Shown here: positions 49,620 to 59,824 of the stretch, piece by piece | How the letters are laid out: every line of letters begins with the position of its first letter | Numbering within the stretch: the stretch's first letter is position 1 | Assembly: GCF_900129205.1 (NCBI RefSeq) | Contig: NZ_FQUK01000004.1 | Location: forward strand, 1-64,000 | Direction of reading: 5' to 3' | Origin: Thermomonas hydrothermalis | Lineage (GTDB): Bacteria > Pseudomonadota > Gammaproteobacteria > Xanthomonadales > Xanthomonadaceae | DNA: 64,000 nucleotides | Translations under genes and position numbers: made by a program | Notes under the pieces: model-generated | Database searches by the model: none | What the model saw: only the letters and a program-made list of their open reading frames with translations | Told to the model about the DNA's origin: nothing

Positions 49620-52465
49620 GCGACCAGAACGAACATCCCTACAAAACCACCATCCTGTTGCCGGAAACCCGCTTCCCGATGCGTGGCGATCTTCCCAAGC
49701 GTGAGCCGGAGACGCTGGCGCGCTGGGAGGCGGAAGGCCTGTATGCGCAGATCCGCGCCGCCTCCAAGGGGCGTCCGCGCTTTGTCCTGCACGATGGTCC
49801 GCCGTATGCCAACGGCGCCATTCATCTGGGGCATGCGGTCAACAAGATCCTCAAGGACATCATCGTCAAATCCAAGACGCTGGCCGGCTTCGACGCACCT
49901 TACGTGCCGGGCTGGGACTGCCATGGTTTGCCGATCGAGATTGCGGTCGAGAAAAAATGGGGCAAGGTCGGGGTGAAGCTGGATGCGGCGGCGTTCCGCC
50001 AGAAATGCCGCGAGTACGCCAGCGAACAGATCGAGCTGCAACGGCGCGACTTCAAGCGGCTGGGCGTGCTGGGCGACTGGGACAACCCCTACCGCACGAT
50101 GGATTTCAGGTTCGAGGCTGATGAGATCCGCGCGCTGGCCCGGGTGGTGGAAAACGGTCACCTGCTGCGCGGGGTCAAGCCGGTCTACTGGTGTTTCGAC
50201 TGCGGCAGCGCTCTGGCCGAGGCCGAGATCGAATACCAGGACAAAGTCTCGCCGGCGATCGACGTGGCATATCCGGCCCGCGATCCGCAGGCCGTGGTTC
50301 GGGCGTTCGGGGTGTCCCTCGCCGAGGGCGTGGAAGTGGCCGTGCCGATCTGGACCACCACGCCCTGGACCCTGCCGGCGTCGCTGGCGGTGTCGCTGGG
50401 GCCGACGCTGGACTACGTGTTGGTCGAAGGCCCGGCCAGGGTCGACGGCACGCGGCGCTGGCTGATTCTGGCCGAAGCACTGGCGGAGCAGGCGCTCCGG
50501 CGCTACGGCGTGTCCACGCTGACCATCCACGGGCGTGCGCCCGGTGCCGCCCTGGAGGGTCTGCGGTTCGGGCATCCGTTCTACCCATGGCGTGACATCC
50601 CGGTGTTGCTGGGTGACCACGTCAGTGCCGAAGACGGCACTGGCGCAGTGCATACCGCCCCGGGCCACGGCCAGGAGGACTTTGCCGTGGCCCAGCGTTA
50701 CGGGCTGGTCGGGAACGTCTTGATGGCCGAGCTCAATCCGGTCGATGGTCGCGGTGTGTATCTGCCATCGACGCCACCCGCCGGTGACGTGGACCTTACC
50801 CAGCTACATGTCTGGAAGGCCAACGACGCCATCGTCGACGTGTTGCGTGGCAACGATGCGCTGCTGGCGCATGCCGCGATTACTCACAGCTATCCGCATT
50901 GCTGGCGGCACAAGACCCCGATCGCCTTCCGCGCCACGCCGCAGTGGTTTATTTCGATGGAGCAGGCGCACCTGCGACGCGACGCGCTGGAGGCGATCAA
51001 GACGGTCAAGTGGTACCCGGAGTGGGGGCAGGCGCGCATCGCTGGCATGGTCGAGGGGCGCCCGGACTGGACGATCTCGCGGCAGCGTACCTGGGGCGTG
51101 CCGATCGCCCTGTTCGTGCATCGCGAGACTGGCGACATCCACCCGCGCAGCGTCGAGCTGATGCGCCAGGTCGCCGACCGGGTGGAGCAGGCAGGCATCG
51201 ATGCCTGGTACAGCCTGGATCCCGCCGAACTGCTCGGCGCGGAGGCGGATCAGTACGAAAAAGTCACCGATATCCTGGATGTCTGGTTCGATTCCGGGGT
51301 GACCCACGAATGCGTGCTGGCCACGCGCGGGTTGGGCAAGCCGGCCGATCTGTATCTGGAGGGCTCCGACCAGCATCGTGGCTGGTTCCAGTCGTCCCTG
51401 CTCACCGGCGTGGCGATCGACAAGGCGGCGCCTTACCGGCAGTGCCTGACCCACGGGTTCACGGTGGACGAGCATGGCCGCAAGATGTCCAAGTCGCTGG
51501 GCAATGGCATCGAGCCGCAGGACATTCTCAAGACCCTGGGGGCCGACATCCTGCGCCTGTGGATCGCCGCGACCGACTACAGCAACGAGATGTCGCTGTC
51601 GCAGGAAATCCTCAAACGCACCGCCGACGCCTACCGGCGCATCCGGAATACCGCGCGTTTCCTGCTCGGCAATCTGCACGGCTTCGATCCAGCCCGCGAT
51701 CTGCGCCCGCTGGATCAGATGGTGGCGCTGGACCGCTGGATCGTGCATCGCGCCTGGCAAGTGCAGCAGCAGATCGTGCGCGCGTATGCCGACTATGACT
51801 TTGCCGACGTCGTTCAGACGCTGATGAACTTCTGCAGTGTCGATCTCGGTGCGCTGTATCTGGACGTCACCAAGGATCGGCTTTATACCCTGCGCGAAGA
51901 CGCGCCGGCACGGCGCAGTACGCAGACGGCGATGTTCCACATTGCCGAGGCGTTCGTGCGCTGGGTTGCGCCCATCCTGAGCTTCACCGCCGACGAAATC
52001 TGGGGCCATCTGCCGGGTGAGCGTGCCGGCAATGTGTTGCTGACGACCTGGTATGAGGGGCTGGCGCCATTGCCGGAGGATGCCCCGCTGTCGGCACAGC
52101 GCATGCAGGCCTTGCTGGAGCTGCGCGAACAGGTTGCCAAGGTGCTGGAGCCGATGCGGGCCGCCGGCCAGATCGGGGCGGCCCTGGAGGCCGAGATCGA
52201 CCTGCACTGTGGCGTAAGCGAGTTCGCCTGGCTGGCACCGCTGGAGGAGGAGCTGCGTTTCCTGTTCATCAGTGGCGATGTGCATCTGCACGAGGATGCG
52301 CAGCGTGCCGGCATCCAGGTCGCGGCCCGGCCGACTACGCTGCCCAAGTGCGTGCGCTGCTGGCACCACCGCGCCGACGTCGGTAGCCATGCCGCCCATC
52401 CGCTGCTGTGCGGCCGCTGCGTCGACAACGTGGACGGCCACGGCGAAATCAGGCGGTGGTTCTGA
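49616..52465 (+). CDS. ileS: Isoleucyl-tRNA synthetase
   Basis: Class I synthetase of 949 residues. The HIGH motif is [20 protein letters not shown] is [10 protein letters not shown], and the C-terminal zinc knuckle has CVRCWHH and CGRC. Domain order and length match the bacterial type I enzyme with CP1 editing domain. The start is GTG 49616, overlapping the ribF stop. Confidence 0.97.
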   Translation: MSDQNEHPYKTTILLPETRFPMRGDLPKREPETLARWEAEGLYAQIRAASKGRPRFVLHDGPPYANGAIHLGHAVNKILKDIIVKSKTLAGFDAPYVPGWDCHGLPIEIAVEKKWGKVGVKLDAAAFRQKCREYASEQIELQRRDFKRLGVLGDWDNPYRTMDFRFEADEIRALARVVENGHLLRGVKPVYWCFDCGSALAEAEIEYQDKVSPAIDVAYPARDPQAVVRAFGVSLAEGVEVAVPIWTTTPWTLPASLAVSLGPTLDYVLVEGPARVDGTRRWLILAEALAEQALRRYGVSTLTIHGRAPGAALEGLRFGHPFYPWRDIPVLLGDHVSAEDGTGAVHTAPGHGQEDFAVAQRYGLVGNVLMAELNPVDGRGVYLPSTPPAGDVDLTQLHVWKANDAIVDVLRGNDALLAHAAITHSYPHCWRHKTPIAFRATPQWFISMEQAHLRRDALEAIKTVKWYPEWGQARIAGMVEGRPDWTISRQRTWGVPIALFVHRETGDIHPRSVELMRQVADRVEQAGIDAWYSLDPAELLGAEADQYEKVTDILDVWFDSGVTHECVLATRGLGKPADLYLEGSDQHRGWFQSSLLTGVAIDKAAPYRQCLTHGFTVDEHGRKMSKSLGNGIEPQDILKTLGADILRLWIAATDYSNEMSLSQEILKRTADAYRRIRNTARFLLGNLHGFDPARDLRPLDQMVALDRWIVHRAWQVQQQIVRAYADYDFADVVQTLMNFCSVDLGALYLDVTKDRLYTLREDAPARRSTQTAMFHIAEAFVRWVAPILSFTADEIWGHLPGERAGNVLLTTWYEGLAPLPEDAPLSAQRMQALLELREQVAKVLEPMRAAGQIGAALEAEIDLHCGVSEFAWLAPLEEELRFLFISGDVHLHEDAQRAGIQVAARPTTLPKCVRCWHHRADVGSHAAHPLLCGRCVDNVDGHGEIRRWF

Positions 52466-52974
52466 TGGCACCCGTCAGGTCCAATGCGCTGCCGTGGCTG
52501 GCGCTGTCGGCACTGGTGCTGGCGGCGGATCAGGCGTCCAAGGCGTGGGTGCTGCGCAGCCTGCCGGAATACACCCCGGTGCCGGTGATCGAGGGGTTCT
52601 GGAACTGGTACCGCACCTACAACACCGGGGCCGCGTTCAGCCTGCTGGCCGATGCCGGTGGCTGGCAGAAATGGCTGTTTGCCGGCCTGGCGCTGACGAT
52701 CAGTGCGCTGATGACATGGATGCTGGCCCGCACCCGTCGCAACGATTACCGGCAGGCGCTGCCGTTGGCGCTGATCATCGGCGGGGCGCTGGGCAATGTC
52801 ATCGACCGGTTCGTGCACGGGCACGTGGTTGATTTCATCCAGTGGCATCTGGGTCAGCACTACTGGCCGGCGTTCAACGTGGCCGATAGCGCGGTGGTGG
52901 CCGGTGCCGTCGGCCTCGCGCTGTTCGGGTTGCTGGGCAAGCCGGGGTCTGAATCCGGCCACGCCCGTGACTGA
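52465..52974 (+). CDS. lspA: Lipoprotein signal peptidase
   Basis: Aspartyl protease of the inner membrane that removes lipoprotein signal peptides; 169 residues and four helices. Catalytic Asp residues are in GNVIDRF and [17 protein letters not shown] is the conserved N-G-x segment. It overlaps ileS by one base (TGATG). Confidence 0.96.
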   Translation: MAPVRSNALPWLALSALVLAADQASKAWVLRSLPEYTPVPVIEGFWNWYRTYNTGAAFSLLADAGGWQKWLFAGLALTISALMTWMLARTRRNDYRQALPLALIIGGALGNVIDRFVHGHVVDFIQWHLGQHYWPAFNVADSAVVAGAVGLALFGLLGKPGSESGHARD

Positions 52975-52993
52975 CTGGCCTACACTTGCCGAC

Positions 52994-53986
52994 ATGGACA
53001 TCCTGCTCGCCAATCCCCGTGGTTTCTGCGCTGGCGTCGATCGCGCCATCGAAATCGTCAAGCGCGCCCTGGAGCTGCATGGCGCCCCCATCTATGTCCG
53101 CCATGAAGTGGTGCACAACAAGTTCGTGGTGGACGATCTGAAAGCGCGTGGCGTGGTGTTCGTCGAGGAACTCGACGAGGTGCCGGACGGCGCCACCGTG
53201 GTGTTCAGCGCGCATGGCGTGTCGCAGGCGGTGCGCGAAGAAGCAGCACGGCGCGGGCTGAAGGTGTTCGACGCCACCTGTCCGCTGGTGACCAAGGTGC
53301 ATCTGGAGGTCAGCCGGCAGAACCGGCAAGGCCGGGACATGGTGCTGATCGGTCATGCCGGCCATCCCGAGGTTGAAGGCACCATGGGCCAGTGGCGGCG
53401 CGACGGCCAGACGGGCCAGATCCACCTGGTCGAGGATCTTGAGGATGTCGCCGCCTTGCAGCTTGCTCAGCCCGACAACTGCGCCTACACCACCCAGACG
53501 ACCCTCAGCGTGGACGACACCCGCGAGATCATCGCCGCCCTCAAGGCACGCTACCCGGCCATCCAGGGCCCGCGTCACGACGACATCTGCTATGCCACCC
53601 AGAACCGGCAGGATGCCGTCCGTGCGCTGGTGCGCAGCGGCTGCGATGCGGTGCTGGTGGTCGGGTCGCCCAACAGCTCCAACTCCAACCGCCTGCGAGA
53701 ACTGGCCGAGCGCGAGGGCGCAGCGGCCTGGCTGATCGACAACGCCGACCAGATCGATCCAGCCTGGCTGGTCGGACGCCGGCGGGTGGGCGTCACAGCC
53801 GGGGCATCGGCCCCGGAAGTGCTGGTGCAAGGCGTGCTGGAGCGTCTGCGCGCGCTGGGCGCCTCGACCGTGCAGGAGTTGCACGGCGAGCCGGAGGACA
53901 TGGTGTTCGCCCTGCCTAGGGAACTCCGTCGTGAGTCTGGCGCCGTGACGCATCTGCCGGTACAATCGCCGGCCTCGCCGGAGTAG
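52994..53986 (+). CDS. ispH: HMBPP reductase IspH (LytB)
   Basis: Final step of the non-mevalonate isoprenoid route; 330 residues with a [4Fe-4S] cluster held by three Cys: [25 protein letters not shown] and [11 protein letters not shown]. The ATG at 52994 lies 19 bases after lspA. The C-terminus runs past the usual end: the last three residues and stop (TAG 53984-53986) lie inside the 5' part of tRNA-Thr. Confidence 0.96.
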   Translation: MDILLANPRGFCAGVDRAIEIVKRALELHGAPIYVRHEVVHNKFVVDDLKARGVVFVEELDEVPDGATVVFSAHGVSQAVREEAARRGLKVFDATCPLVTKVHLEVSRQNRQGRDMVLIGHAGHPEVEGTMGQWRRDGQTGQIHLVEDLEDVAALQLAQPDNCAYTTQTTLSVDDTREIIAALKARYPAIQGPRHDDICYATQNRQDAVRALVRSGCDAVLVVGSPNSSNSNRLRELAEREGAAAWLIDNADQIDPAWLVGRRRVGVTAGASAPEVLVQGVLERLRALGASTVQELHGEPEDMVFALPRELRRESGAVTHLPVQSPASPE

Positions 53987-54052
53987 CTCAGTTGGTAGAG
54001 CACGTCATTCGTAATGATGGGGTCGTAGGTTCGATTCCTATCTCCGGCACCA
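53977..54052 (+). tRNA. tRNA-Thr (CGT)
   Basis: 76 bases with encoded CCA. Acceptor GCCGGAG/CTCCGGC, D-arm TAGCTCAGTTGGTAGAGCA, anticodon CGT in TTCGTAA, reading ACG. Its first ten bases overlap the end of ispH on the same strand, so the tRNA must be freed from the ispH transcript by RNase P or made from a promoter inside ispH. Confidence 0.95.
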
Positions 54053-54069
54053 CGTTGTAAGTCACCCCG

Positions 54070-54100
54070 TCGGGCCGCCCTGTGCGGCCCGATGTCTTTT
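54070..54100 (+). terminator. Intrinsic terminator after tRNA-Thr
   Basis: Stem TCGGGCCGC (54070-54078) with GCGGCCCGA (54084-54092), loop CCTGT, followed by TGTCTTTT. Confidence 0.85.
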
Positions 54101-54111
54101 GGGGGTGTTGT

Positions 54112-55323
54112 TCAACCCGACCTGTTGCTGGCATGGGTCGCGTAGGGCAGTCCGAGCAGGGTCAGCGCAGCAAAGCCGGCGCCGGTCAGAAAGGTGGCCG
54201 TTGACCCGAGCCGGTCCCAGAGCAGGCCGGCGATCACGCTGGCGGCCAGCATGGCCAACCCGCTGACCAGATTGAACATGCCAAAGGCCGTTCCCCGCAG
54301 GTCAGCGGGGGCCGTGTCGGCGACCATGGCGGCCAGCAGGCCCTGGGTCATGCCCATATGGATGCCCCACAGCGCCACCCCGGCCAGCACCACTGGCCAG
54401 CCGCCAGCGCTGGCCAGGATCAGGTCGGAGGCGATCAGGACGACAAGCCCCAGCGCCAGCAGGTGGGAACGGGCGAAGCGATCGGCCAGCCGGCCAAACG
54501 GGTAGGCGGTCGCCGCATACAGCACATTCATGACCGCCATCACCAGCGGCACCAGCGCCAGGCGCATGCCGGCCTGTTGCGCGCGCAGCACCAGAAACGC
54601 TTCGCTGAACCGGGCCAGGGTGAATACCGCGCCGACGGCGACAACCTGCCAGTAGGGGCGGCCAAGCTGGCGCAGGCGCTCACGCCGGAGCGGGTTGCCG
54701 ACGGCTTGCTGCCGGGCAGGGCGGGCGGGTTCATGCACGCCAAACAACAGTAGCGCCACCGCCAGGCTGCCAGGCAGGAGCGCCACCCAGAACACCGCGC
54801 GGAAGTCGTTGGCCCACAGCAGCATCAGTGCGCTGCCGAGCAGCGGGCCGAGCACGGCTCCGACGGTGTCCAGTGACTGACGCAGGCCAAATGCCGCACC
54901 GCGGGTTCCGGGCGGCGCGAGATCGGCCACCAGCGCATCGCGCGGGGCGCCGCGAATGCCCTTGCCGACCCGGTCCAGCAGGCGTGCCGTCAGCACCATG
55001 CCGACCGAGCTGGCCAGGGCGAAGACGGGCTTGGTGGCGGCGCCCAGGGCATAGCCCAGCACAGCCAGACCCTTGCGCCTGCCGAGTGCGTCGCTGAGGC
55101 TGCCTGAGACCACCTTGACCACCAGCGCGGTCGCCTCCGCCAGCCCCTCGATCAGCCCGACGTACGTGGCGCTGGCGCCCAGTGTGCCGATCAGAAACAG
55201 CGGCAGCAGACTGTGGATCATCTCCGAGGAGACATCCATCAGCAGGCTGACCAGCCCCAGAATCCAGATCGCCGCCGGTAACCGGACAGCCGTGCCGGGC
55301 GATGTCGTGGGGAGTTTGGGCAT
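54112..55323 (-). CDS. MFS transporter
   Basis: Twelve-helix major facilitator protein of 403 residues. The motif-A loop is SGSLSDALGRRKGLAVLGY; the DRVGKGIRGAPRDALVAD loop is typical of an MFS subgroup common in proteobacteria with unknown substrate. It starts 12 bases after the peroxiredoxin gene stop and is probably co-transcribed with it. Confidence 0.85.
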   Translation of the reverse strand: MPKLPTTSPGTAVRLPAAIWILGLVSLLMDVSSEMIHSLLPLFLIGTLGASATYVGLIEGLAEATALVVKVVSGSLSDALGRRKGLAVLGYALGAATKPVFALASSVGMVLTARLLDRVGKGIRGAPRDALVADLAPPGTRGAAFGLRQSLDTVGAVLGPLLGSALMLLWANDFRAVFWVALLPGSLAVALLLFGVHEPARPARQQAVGNPLRRERLRQLGRPYWQVVAVGAVFTLARFSEAFLVLRAQQAGMRLALVPLVMAVMNVLYAATAYPFGRLADRFARSHLLALGLVVLIASDLILASAGGWPVVLAGVALWGIHMGMTQGLLAAMVADTAPADLRGTAFGMFNLVSGLAMLAASVIAGLLWDRLGSTATFLTGAGFAALTLLGLPYATHASNRSG

Positions 55324-55335
55324 GACGCGGTCTGA

Positions 55336-55821
55336 TCAGGCCGGTAGTTGCGAGAGCACGTGTTCGGCCGAGGAGACGCGGAACTCGCCCGGTGCTTCCA
55401 CCCATAGCCCCTTGACCACACCGTCCTCGGCATACAGCGCAAAGCGCCGGCTGCGCAGCCCCATGCCATAGCCGCTGGCATCCATTTCCATCCCCAGCGC
55501 GCGGGTGAGATCGGCATTGCCATCGGCCAGCAGGAGGATGTCCGGCGGCACCTGGTGGGCCTTGCCCCAGGCCTGCATCACGAATGGATCATTGACGGCC
55601 ATGCAGATCAGGGTGATGCCGCGCGCACGGAACTCGCCGGCATGGGCGATGAACCCCGGCAGATGGCGTTCGGAGCAGGTCGGGGTAAAGGCGCCGGGCA
55701 CGGCAAAGAGCACGCACTTGCGGCCGCCGAACAGGGAAGGGGTGTCGATTTTGTGGATGCCGCGGTCATCGATGTACTGCAGGACGACTTCGGGAATGCG
55801 TTGACCAATCTGGATGGACAT
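55336..55821 (-). CDS. Peroxiredoxin, Prx5 type
   Basis: 161 residues. The peroxidatic Cys is in VPGAFTPTCSERHLPGF. There are other cysteines (GRKCVLF, ITLICMAVN) but no fused glutaredoxin. Such enzymes reduce peroxides with glutaredoxin or thioredoxin. It is divergent from the Hsp20 gene and leads an apparent operon with the MFS gene. Confidence 0.9.
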   Translation of the reverse strand: MSIQIGQRIPEVVLQYIDDRGIHKIDTPSLFGGRKCVLFAVPGAFTPTCSERHLPGFIAHAGEFRARGITLICMAVNDPFVMQAWGKAHQVPPDILLLADGNADLTRALGMEMDASGYGMGLRSRRFALYAEDGVVKGLWVEAPGEFRVSSAEHVLSQLPA

Positions 55822-55881
55822 GGGGGCTCCTGTGTGGCTGAAAAAATCCTGACTGCCGTTCAGCGGCCCGACGGCACGCCT

Positions 55882-55911
55882 CTTGAGCGACGTTGCCCAT
55901 GATCCCATTTA
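55882..55911 (+). promoter_or_regulatory. Heat-shock (sigma32-type) promoter for hsp20
   Basis: CTTGAGC (55882-55888), 14-base spacer, TCCCATTTA (55903-55911); close to the RpoH consensus CTTGAAA-N13-14-CCCCATNTA. It lies 47 bases before the start codon. Confidence 0.72.
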
Positions 55912-55957
55912 CCGGGTCGCGGCAGCGGTACGCCGCAACTCGCAGGAGGAGGACGCT

Positions 55958-56452
55958 ATGAACACGATCACTCATACTCAGGATCCCAGGCTCACGCAAG
56001 CGCCGCGTCGTACCAGCCAGCTTCCGTTCCCGGACGACGTGCGCCAGCTGTTCGAACGGTTCTTCCAACTCGGTGACCTGGCCGATGGCTCCTCGGTGGT
56101 GACCAGTGAGTGGACGCCGCGGGTGGATATCCGCGAGGAAGACAACCGCTTCGTGATTCTGGCCGATCTGCCCGGTGTCGATCCGGACGATGTCGAAATC
56201 ATGATGGACAAGGGCATCTTGTCGATCAAGGGCGAGCGCAAGAGCGAAGTGCAGGAGCACGCCGAGCGCTACAGCCGGATCGAACGCCGCTACGGCATGT
56301 TCCATCGCCGCTTCGCGCTGCCCGACAGCGCCGATCCGGATGGCATCACGGCGCAGGGCCACAACGGTGTGCTGGAAATCAGCATTCCCAAGCGGCCTGA
56401 AACCACGCCGCGCCGCATCCCGGTCGGCAAGCGTGAAACCCGCGTCTCCTGA
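55958..56452 (+). CDS. Small heat-shock protein Hsp20
   Basis: Alpha-crystallin chaperone of 164 residues that holds unfolded proteins. The alpha-crystallin domain (about 52-145) contains PRVDIREEDNRFVILADLPG and GILSIKGERKSE, with the C-terminal IxI-type anchor ISIPKRPE. The ATG at 55958 has AGGAGGAGG upstream. A sigma32-type promoter fits its expected control. Confidence 0.93.
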   Translation: MNTITHTQDPRLTQAPRRTSQLPFPDDVRQLFERFFQLGDLADGSSVVTSEWTPRVDIREEDNRFVILADLPGVDPDDVEIMMDKGILSIKGERKSEVQEHAERYSRIERRYGMFHRRFALPDSADPDGITAQGHNGVLEISIPKRPETTPRRIPVGKRETRVS

Positions 56453-56493
56453 CGCAGGTGCAGGCATCTGGCGGGGGTGTCCCGGTTCGCCTG

Positions 56494-56527
56494 CAAAGAC
56501 GGCCCGCACTGCGGGCCGTCTTTGTTG
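56494..56527 (+). terminator. Intrinsic terminator after hsp20
   Basis: Perfect 14-bp stem CAAAGACGGCCCGC (56494-56507) with GCGGGCCGTCTTTG (56511-56524), loop ACT, then TTGG. Confidence 0.8.
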
Positions 56528-56628
56528 GAGAATCCTTAAGGCCCCGCCCTGCCGGTCGTGTCGCTTCTGCCTGACCGGCAGACACCGATGTGTCGTACTC
56601 TTCCCCTTCGACCCGGAAACCGACAGGC

Positions 56629-57537
56629 ATGGAATTCAAGGACTATTACGCCACCCTCGGGGTGGAACCGACCGCAGGCGAGGCTGAGATCAAGACGGCC
56701 TACCGGCGTCTGGCGCGCAAGTATCACCCCGACGTCAGCAAGGAAAAGGACGCCGAGGAGAAGTTCAAGGCGGTCAATGAGGCGTATGAGGTGCTGCGCG
56801 ATCCGCAAAAACGCGCGGCCTACGACCAGCTGCGTGCGGGCGGGTACCGGCCCGGGGACGAGATCCGGCCGCCGCCGGGTGGCTTCTACCGGGGGGGCGG
56901 GCAGCCGGACTTCGATTTCGAGGAGATTTTTGCGGGCGGGGGCGCCGGGGGCGGGTTCTCGGACTTCTTCGAGTCCCTGTTCGGCCGTGCGGCGGGCGCC
57001 CGCCCGGGTCGCGGCGGGGCGCCGGGCGCCGCCCGTGGCGATACCCGTGCCAAGCTGGCGGTGCCGCTCAAGGCGGTCTATGAAGGCAGCAGCGTGCGTA
57101 TCACCGTCAACGGCAAGACCCTGGATGTGCGCATCCCCAAGGGCATTCGCCCAAGGCAGGTGATCCGGCTGGCCCGGCAGGGCCGCAACGGCGGGGATCT
57201 GCTGCTGGAAGTCGAATATGCCGCTGATCCGCAGTTCGAGGTCGATGGCCGCAACATTCTCTACACCCTGCCGGTGGCACCCTGGGAGGCGGCGTTGGGG
57301 GCGACCCTCAATGTCCCCACGCTGGGCGGGCCGGTCGAGGTGAAGATCCCGCCTGATTCCGAAGCGGGTCGCAAGCTGCGCCTGCGTGGGCGTGGGTTGC
57401 CAGCCACTGGTGATCTGCCGGCGGGCGATCAGATCATCGAGCTGGAAATCCTCGCGCCCAAGGCCCATACCGCCGCCCAGCGCAAGGCCTATGCGGCCCT
57501 GCGCGATGCGTTTGGTGAGGATTGGCGGCGCAGCTGA
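56629..57537 (+). CDS. cbpA: DnaJ-family co-chaperone CbpA
   Basis: 302 residues: J domain (about 1-70, with the HPD motif in KYHPDVSK), a Gly/Phe-rich linker (GGGAGGGFSDFFESLFG), and two C-terminal substrate-binding domains. No zinc-finger domain is present, which separates CbpA from DnaJ. It likely works with DnaK after heat or stationary stress and is next to hsp20. ATG at 56629 is at the conserved MEFKDYYATLGV. Confidence 0.93.
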   Translation: MEFKDYYATLGVEPTAGEAEIKTAYRRLARKYHPDVSKEKDAEEKFKAVNEAYEVLRDPQKRAAYDQLRAGGYRPGDEIRPPPGGFYRGGGQPDFDFEEIFAGGGAGGGFSDFFESLFGRAAGARPGRGGAPGAARGDTRAKLAVPLKAVYEGSSVRITVNGKTLDVRIPKGIRPRQVIRLARQGRNGGDLLLEVEYAADPQFEVDGRNILYTLPVAPWEAALGATLNVPTLGGPVEVKIPPDSEAGRKLRLRGRGLPATGDLPAGDQIIELEILAPKAHTAAQRKAYAALRDAFGEDWRRS

Positions 57538-57642
57538 TCGTTTAGACCTCGATCAGCGATTCTTGGCATCAGCAGACGCCGCTGCCGTGCTGGCTTTGCG
57601 GCGTCTGCGGGTGGGGGCGTCGTTGGCGACGCGCGCTTAGGC

Positions 57643-58020
57643 TCAGGCCGGGGAACCGCCGTCCAGATACTGGGCGATCATGCAGGCCAGTTCGGATTCG
57701 CTGAACGGCTTGGTGATGTAGGCCTTGGCGCCCTGCCGCAGGCCCCAGACGCGGTCGGTGTCCTGGTCCTTGGTGGTGACCAGGATCACCGGGATGTGTT
57801 TGGTGGCCGGATCCCGGGTGATCGAGCGGGTGGCCTGAAACCCGTTGAGGTTGGGCATCACCACGTCCATCAGGATCAAATCCGGCAGCTCGCGCTTGGC
57901 GGCTTCCACACCGGCCGCACCGTCTTCGGCGGTCAACGCCTCGTGACCGAGCTTTTCGACGATGCGACGGATGCTCATCAACTGCGAGGGCGAGTCGTCA
58001 ACGATCAGAATGCGAGCCAT
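57643..58020 (-). CDS. pilH: PilH-like single-domain response regulator
   Basis: 125-residue receiver domain with no output domain. The phosphoacceptor Asp is in LILMDVVMPNLNG; acidic pocket VDDSPSQ; conserved Lys in YITKPFSE. Single-domain PilG/PilH proteins control twitching through PilB and PilT. Neither pilG nor chpA is adjacent, so the name is by similarity. An imperfect hairpin (near 57573-57608) lies between it and cbpA. Confidence 0.75.
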   Translation of the reverse strand: MARILIVDDSPSQLMSIRRIVEKLGHEALTAEDGAAGVEAAKRELPDLILMDVVMPNLNGFQATRSITRDPATKHIPVILVTTKDQDTDRVWGLRQGAKAYITKPFSESELACMIAQYLDGGSPA

Positions 58021-58080
58021 GCGGAAAATCCCCTGGGGATGGGTTCGATTGTAGCGGCAGGTCGTCTGCCTGCAACCTGG

Positions 58081-59085
58081 TCAGTGCCCGCTGTCGATGC
58101 GCACCAGGGTGCGGCCGAGTGAGCCGCCGGCCAGCATCCGGGCGAACACCTCGGGCAGCGTGTCCAGGGTGGCTTCGTGGGTGCAGATCGCGTCCAGGGT
58201 GTCCGGTTTCCAGTCGTGCGCCAGCCGACGCCAGACCTCGTCGCGAATCTCGCGTGCAGTGCCAGCCGAGGCCACGCCCAGCAGCGAGACGCCGCGGATG
58301 ATGAACGGCATGACCGTGGCGTGCAGTTCGGGCGAGGCCGCCAGCCCGCAGCTGGCAACATTGCCGTAGGGTGCGGTCTGGGCCAGCAGGCTGGCCAGCA
58401 TGGCGCCGCCGACATTGTCCAGGCCGCCGCCGAAGCGCGCCGATTCCAGCGGGCGGTTCGGGGCCAGGGCCTCGCGGCCCAGCACGGCGTGGGCGCCGAG
58501 TGCGCGCAGATAGTCGGCTTGTTCCGGCTTGCCGCTGATGGCATGCACTTCGAAACCGGCCTTGCGGAAAATGGCGATGGCCAGTGAGCCCACGCCGCCG
58601 GTGGCACCGGTCACCGCCAGCGGACCCAGTGCCGGTGTCTGCCGGTTCTCGATCATGCGCAGCAGGCCCAACGCGGCAGTGAAGCCGGCGGTGCCCAGGA
58701 TCATCGCCTCGCGCAGGGTCAGGCCCGCGGGCAGCGGAATCACCCAGCGTGCGTCCAGGCGTGCGTAGTCCGCATAGCCACCATCACGGGTTTCCGACAG
58801 CCCGCAACCGGTCACCAGCACCGGGTCACCCTCCTTGAAACGTGGGTCGGTGGAGGCGACCACATGACCGGCGACGTCGATGCCGCCGACCAGCGGGAAC
58901 TGGCGCAGGATCTTGCCCTTGCCGGTGCCGGCCAGGGCGTCCTTGTAGTTGACCGAGGAGTACGCGGTCTTGATCACCACGTCGCCGGGGCTTAAGTCGT
59001 CCAGCGCCAGGGTTTCGATGCCGGCGTGATAGCCGTTTTCGTCGTTATGAATGCGGAAGGCGCGGAAACGGGTGGGAAGGCTCAT
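58081..59085 (-). CDS. acuI: Quinone oxidoreductase, YhdH/AcuI type
   Basis: Medium-chain dehydrogenase/reductase of 334 residues of the zinc-free YhdH/YhfP family, of which AcuI reduces acrylyl-CoA. SSVNYKDALAGTGKGKI and the NADPH-binding VTGATGGVGSLAIAIF are visible. It overlaps the LOG gene by ATGA. Confidence 0.9.
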   Translation of the reverse strand: MSLPTRFRAFRIHNDENGYHAGIETLALDDLSPGDVVIKTAYSSVNYKDALAGTGKGKILRQFPLVGGIDVAGHVVASTDPRFKEGDPVLVTGCGLSETRDGGYADYARLDARWVIPLPAGLTLREAMILGTAGFTAALGLLRMIENRQTPALGPLAVTGATGGVGSLAIAIFRKAGFEVHAISGKPEQADYLRALGAHAVLGREALAPNRPLESARFGGGLDNVGGAMLASLLAQTAPYGNVASCGLAASPELHATVMPFIIRGVSLLGVASAGTAREIRDEVWRRLAHDWKPDTLDAICTHEATLDTLPEVFARMLAGGSLGRTLVRIDSGH

Positions 59086-59693
59086 ACGTCCTCCGGAGTC
59101 AGGCGTAGCTGCGAGCGGCGTTTTTCGTCCAACCATTTGTCGGCCTGCGCCGGCACGTAGCTGCGCATCCAGGCCAGCATGGCGTCGATGTCGCTGCCCT
59201 GCCACATGTCGGCGCGTTGCTCGGGATGCAAAAAGCGCTCGCGCACCATGGTGTCGAGCATTGTCATCAACGGCTGCCAGAAGCCATTGCTGTCAAGGAA
59301 GGCGCAAGGTTTCTTGGCAAGCCCCAGCTGGCGCCAGGTCAGCATCTCAAACATTTCATCGAGCGTGCCGAAACCGCCGGGCAGGGCGACGAAGCCGTCG
59401 GCCAGTTCGAACATCCGCGCTTTGCGGGTGTGCATGGAGTCGACCACCTCCAGGCGGGTGAGGCCGGTATGGGCGACTTCCCAGTCCACCAGCTGTTGCG
59501 GGATGACGCCGATCACCTCGCCGCCGTGCTCGAGCACGGCATCCGCCACGATACCCATCAGCCCGACATTGCCGCCACCGTACACCAGCGTGATGCCGTC
59601 GTCGGCGAGGCGTTTGCCCAGGGCGCGGGCGAGGCTGGCGTAGGCGGGGTGGCGGCCGGCGTTGGAGCCGCAATAGACGCAGAGTGTTTTCAT
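59082..59693 (-). CDS. LOG-family protein (cytokinin riboside phosphoribohydrolase type)
   Basis: 203 residues with the LOG signatures VYGGGNVGLMGIVADA, and PGGFGTLDEMFEMLTW (PGGxGTxxE), typical of lysine decarboxylase-like enzymes that release free bases from nucleotide monophosphates. The ATG at 59693 gives MKTLCVYCGSNAG. It is coupled to acuI. Confidence 0.9.
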   Translation of the reverse strand: MKTLCVYCGSNAGRHPAYASLARALGKRLADDGITLVYGGGNVGLMGIVADAVLEHGGEVIGVIPQQLVDWEVAHTGLTRLEVVDSMHTRKARMFELADGFVALPGGFGTLDEMFEMLTWRQLGLAKKPCAFLDSNGFWQPLMTMLDTMVRERFLHPEQRADMWQGSDIDAMLAWMRSYVPAQADKWLDEKRRSQLRLTPEDV

Positions 59694-59722
59694 GCGCAGA
59701 TTATCGCCCGGCCACAATGAAA

Positions 59723-59744
59723 ACGGCGCACCGAAGTGCGCCGT
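59723..59744 (-). terminator. Terminator of the sucAB-lpdA operon
   Basis: Perfect 9-bp stem ACGGCGCAC/GTGCGCCGT with TTCG loop on the minus strand, followed by TTTTCATT. Confidence 0.85.
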
Positions 59745-59824
59745 GGTGTTTGCGTTGCACGTGGTCAACTGGAGGGCGCATCGCGGTGCACCGTGATTTT
59801 TGCGCGCTCCAGTTATCAGCGAGA

